Positions 62,301-64,000 of a stretch of DNA of 64,000 bases are shown one piece after another (the first letter of the stretch is position 1; the number at the start of each line of letters is the position of its first letter). The translations under genes and the position numbers were made by a program. The notes beneath the pieces were generated by a model. It saw nothing but the letters and a program-made list of their open reading frames with translations. It had not been told where the DNA came from and did no database searches. Source of the stretch: Hydrococcus rivularis NIES-593 (lineage in GTDB: Bacteria; Cyanobacteriota; Cyanobacteriia; Cyanobacteriales; Microcystaceae); assembly GCF_001904635.1 (NCBI RefSeq), contig NZ_MRCB01000001.1, positions 124,001 to 188,000 on the forward strand. The letters run 5' to 3'.

Positions 62301-63818
62301 TTAAGAACCAGGCGGTGGCGGCATGCGTCGAGTTAGCAAAGTACGCAGCGATCTGGGCGGTAAATCTTGCTTGACCAAGAAATCGTTATAAGCGTGGAGT
62401 CCGTGCTCGCTAATATCCAATCCCTTCAGTTCTGCGTCAAAGGAAACTCTCATCCCGACTATCCATTTGATCGACGACCAAGCAAGCCAGCTCAAAATCG
62501 TCGTCAGAAGACTGATAGAGGCGATTCCCAGCAGTTGCACAAACAATTGTCTCAGACCGGCAAGACCGCCTCCGATTAACAATCCCCTCGCTGGTCCCTC
62601 TTCATAGAGAATGAAATTGGGATTGAGGTTAACGCCGGGTCCGAGAGCAAATAGGGCAACGGCGAGCGTTCCCCAGATCCCTCCTACTAAATGCACCGCA
62701 ATCGCTCCCACGGGATCGTCGATTTGCAACTTGTCGAAAAAGTCCACGGCAAAAACTACCACCACGCCGGCAACGAGACCGATGACTCCTGCCCAGCCGA
62801 TAGTGACAAAGCGACAAGAGGCGGTAATTCCAACTAAGCCCGACAAAACCCCATTAATCGTTACCGACAAATCGGGCTTGCCGAAATACCACCAAGAGGT
62901 GACGGTAGCAGCAATTCCTCCCGTCGCAGCAGCCATATTGGTGGTTAAGAGAACGTGGGTAATGACATGAGGTTCGACTGCTAGGGTGGAACCTGCATTG
63001 AAACCAAACCAACCCAGCCAGAGAATCAAGCCGCCTAGCGTCGCTGTCGTGAGGTTGTGACCGGGCAGTGCTAGAGAGTTTCCATTTTGGTATTTGCCGA
63101 TTCGCGGCCCGAGCAAAACTGCCCCGACTAAAGCCGCCCAACCCCCTACGGAATGAACGACTGTAGACCCTGCAAAATCCCAAAATCCGAGTCGATGCAA
63201 CCAACCGTTGCCCCAAATCCAGTGTCCGGCGATGGGATAGCCAATGCCAGCTAAAAAAAGACTGAACACAAAAAATGCCAAAAATTTGATCCGTTCGGCA
63301 ACCGCACCAGATACGATAGTTGTTGCTATTCCAACAAACCCCAAATGAAAGAAAAATTTGGCTTGCAGCGGTATTCCCGCCCAAGCCAAAGAACTGTATA
63401 CGCCTTGATAGGAAATTTCTGTTCTGGGGCTATTATCAGAACCGCTTAAAAAAAATCCGCTCGTGCCAACAATCGGATTGCCATCGCCGAACATCACGCC
63501 AAAGCCAACTGCCCAAAATGCAACGGTAGACAAAGCAAAAACGATAAAATTTTTCGCCAAAAGGTTCACCGCATTCTTTTGACGGCAAAACCCGGATTCG
63601 AGCATAGCAAAGCCAGCATTCATAAAGAAGACGAGACACCCTGTAAAGATTACCCAGATCGTGTCTAGTCCAACTTTCCACTCTCGCAGACTTGCTTCTA
63701 GGTTTGCAGAATTTAGCGATTGAGCGGCAGCACTTGCTATGCCGATCGACCAGAATAAGGTTACTAACAACAAGCAAGCTTGCCAACTTAGAGGTAATCG
63801 ATTGTTTGAGAGCTTCAA
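62301..63818 (-). CDS. amt: ammonium transporter
   Basis: 505 residues from a TTG at 63818, with no ATG in a better place and no strong SD. A cleavable-type N-terminus (ASAAAQ) precedes eleven helices. The landmarks are FMNAGFAMLESGFCRQKNAV, DFAGSTVVHSVGGWAALVGA and DPVGAIAVHLVGGIWGT, which hold both twin-His pore residues. The segment usually reading ITAGCA is ITASCR here. It imports NH4+; the C-terminal tail of about 45 residues is where GlnK/PII would bind. Confidence 0.95.
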   Translation of the reverse strand: MKLSNNRLPLSWQACLLLVTLFWSIGIASAAAQSLNSANLEASLREWKVGLDTIWVIFTGCLVFFMNAGFAMLESGFCRQKNAVNLLAKNFIVFALSTVAFWAVGFGVMFGDGNPIVGTSGFFLSGSDNSPRTEISYQGVYSSLAWAGIPLQAKFFFHLGFVGIATTIVSGAVAERIKFLAFFVFSLFLAGIGYPIAGHWIWGNGWLHRLGFWDFAGSTVVHSVGGWAALVGAVLLGPRIGKYQNGNSLALPGHNLTTATLGGLILWLGWFGFNAGSTLAVEPHVITHVLLTTNMAAATGGIAATVTSWWYFGKPDLSVTINGVLSGLVGITASCRFVTIGWAGVIGLVAGVVVVFAVDFFDKLQIDDPVGAIAVHLVGGIWGTLAVALFALGPGVNLNPNFILYEEGPARGLLIGGGLAGLRQLFVQLLGIASISLLTTILSWLAWSSIKWIVGMRVSFDAELKGLDISEHGLHAYNDFLVKQDLPPRSLRTLLTRRMPPPPGS

Positions 63819-63855
63819 TTCGTTAACTCGTCTTGCTTTCGTCTAAATACGCGGG

Positions 63856-63894
63856 ATTTTATCAGTTTGCATCCGGAAATCTAGCCAGTGCTAC
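63856..63894 (-). promoter_or_regulatory. candidate NtcA-dependent promoter of amt
   Basis: On the minus strand GTA-GCACTGGC-TAG (63894-63881) differs by one base from the NtcA consensus GTAN8TAC, and TAAAAT (63861-63856) follows 19 bp later as a -10. NtcA-activated amt promoters are known in cyanobacteria. The spacing is slightly short of the usual 20-24 bp. Confidence 0.35.
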
Positions 63895-64000
63895 TGTAGT
63901 AGGAACTATAACTCATCTTAAAGCGCTTGACCTCGTTTGGGTTGAAAATTTCACACTTCGGTTGCAAAAGCTGAGTTGAACAGAGAAACTAAAACGCGCT

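Overview
The window is cyanobacterial DNA. HIP1-type GCGATCGC octamers recur throughout. The families are typical of the phylum: an SLH/OprB porin, group 2 sigma factors, DUF2808 proteins, a RppA/RppB two-component pair, the rimP-nusA-ylxR-infB operon with a long-linker IF2, and Amt. It splits into two unlike parts. About 1-47,000 is AT-rich accessory DNA of the kind found on Nostocales megaplasmids or islands. From memory, aztR/aztA and several group 2 sigma genes of Anabaena PCC 7120 lie on its alpha plasmid. About 48,450-64,000 looks more GC-rich by eye and carries core chromosomal genes. The seam (46,860-48,255) holds a repeat array, a serine recombinase and a truncated DDE transposase.

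Accessory part. 1-12,700: a VIT/CCC1-type transporter (cut by the window edge), a PrsW-like protease, three TSUP permeases, signal peptidase I, a group 2 sigma factor, DUF1634, a secreted esterase, a KimA-like K+ transporter, an MprF function split over two genes, and a PAP2 phosphatase. 12,783-46,753 is a metal-homeostasis block: a Zn/Cd/Pb-type P1B ATPase with a divergent SmtB/ArsR repressor and a clear SmtB-type operator; one RND adaptor with three heavy-metal RND pumps and a decayed fragment of a fourth; a second group 2 sigma factor; an SLH porin; a CDF exporter with DUF190; the RppA/RppB system; an Nramp transporter; His-rich lipoproteins; and four secreted DUF2808 paralogues.

The most striking signal is a direct repeat, ATTTCA-n5-ATTTCAT (11-bp phase), found at nine places. 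Each is upstream of a metal-block transcription unit: the adaptor, two RND operons, rppAB, the divergent DUF2808 gene, a His-rich lipoprotein and three more DUF2808 genes. In most copies the second half-site lies 16-17 bp before a -10-like hexamer, where a -35 would be. This is how OmpR/PhoB-family activators bind. I infer one regulon controlled by the RppA encoded in its middle.

Core part. Small TPR and DUF4079 proteins, a NarL-type regulator and a large unknown membrane protein precede rimP-nusA-ylxR-infB, whose leader has an intrinsic-terminator-like hairpin just before rimP. Then come a low-complexity-tail membrane protein, a REC-histidine kinase, a Ras-like GTPase next to a roadblock-domain protein, and a convergent ammonium transporter gene. 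No rRNA, tRNA or CRISPR array was seen.
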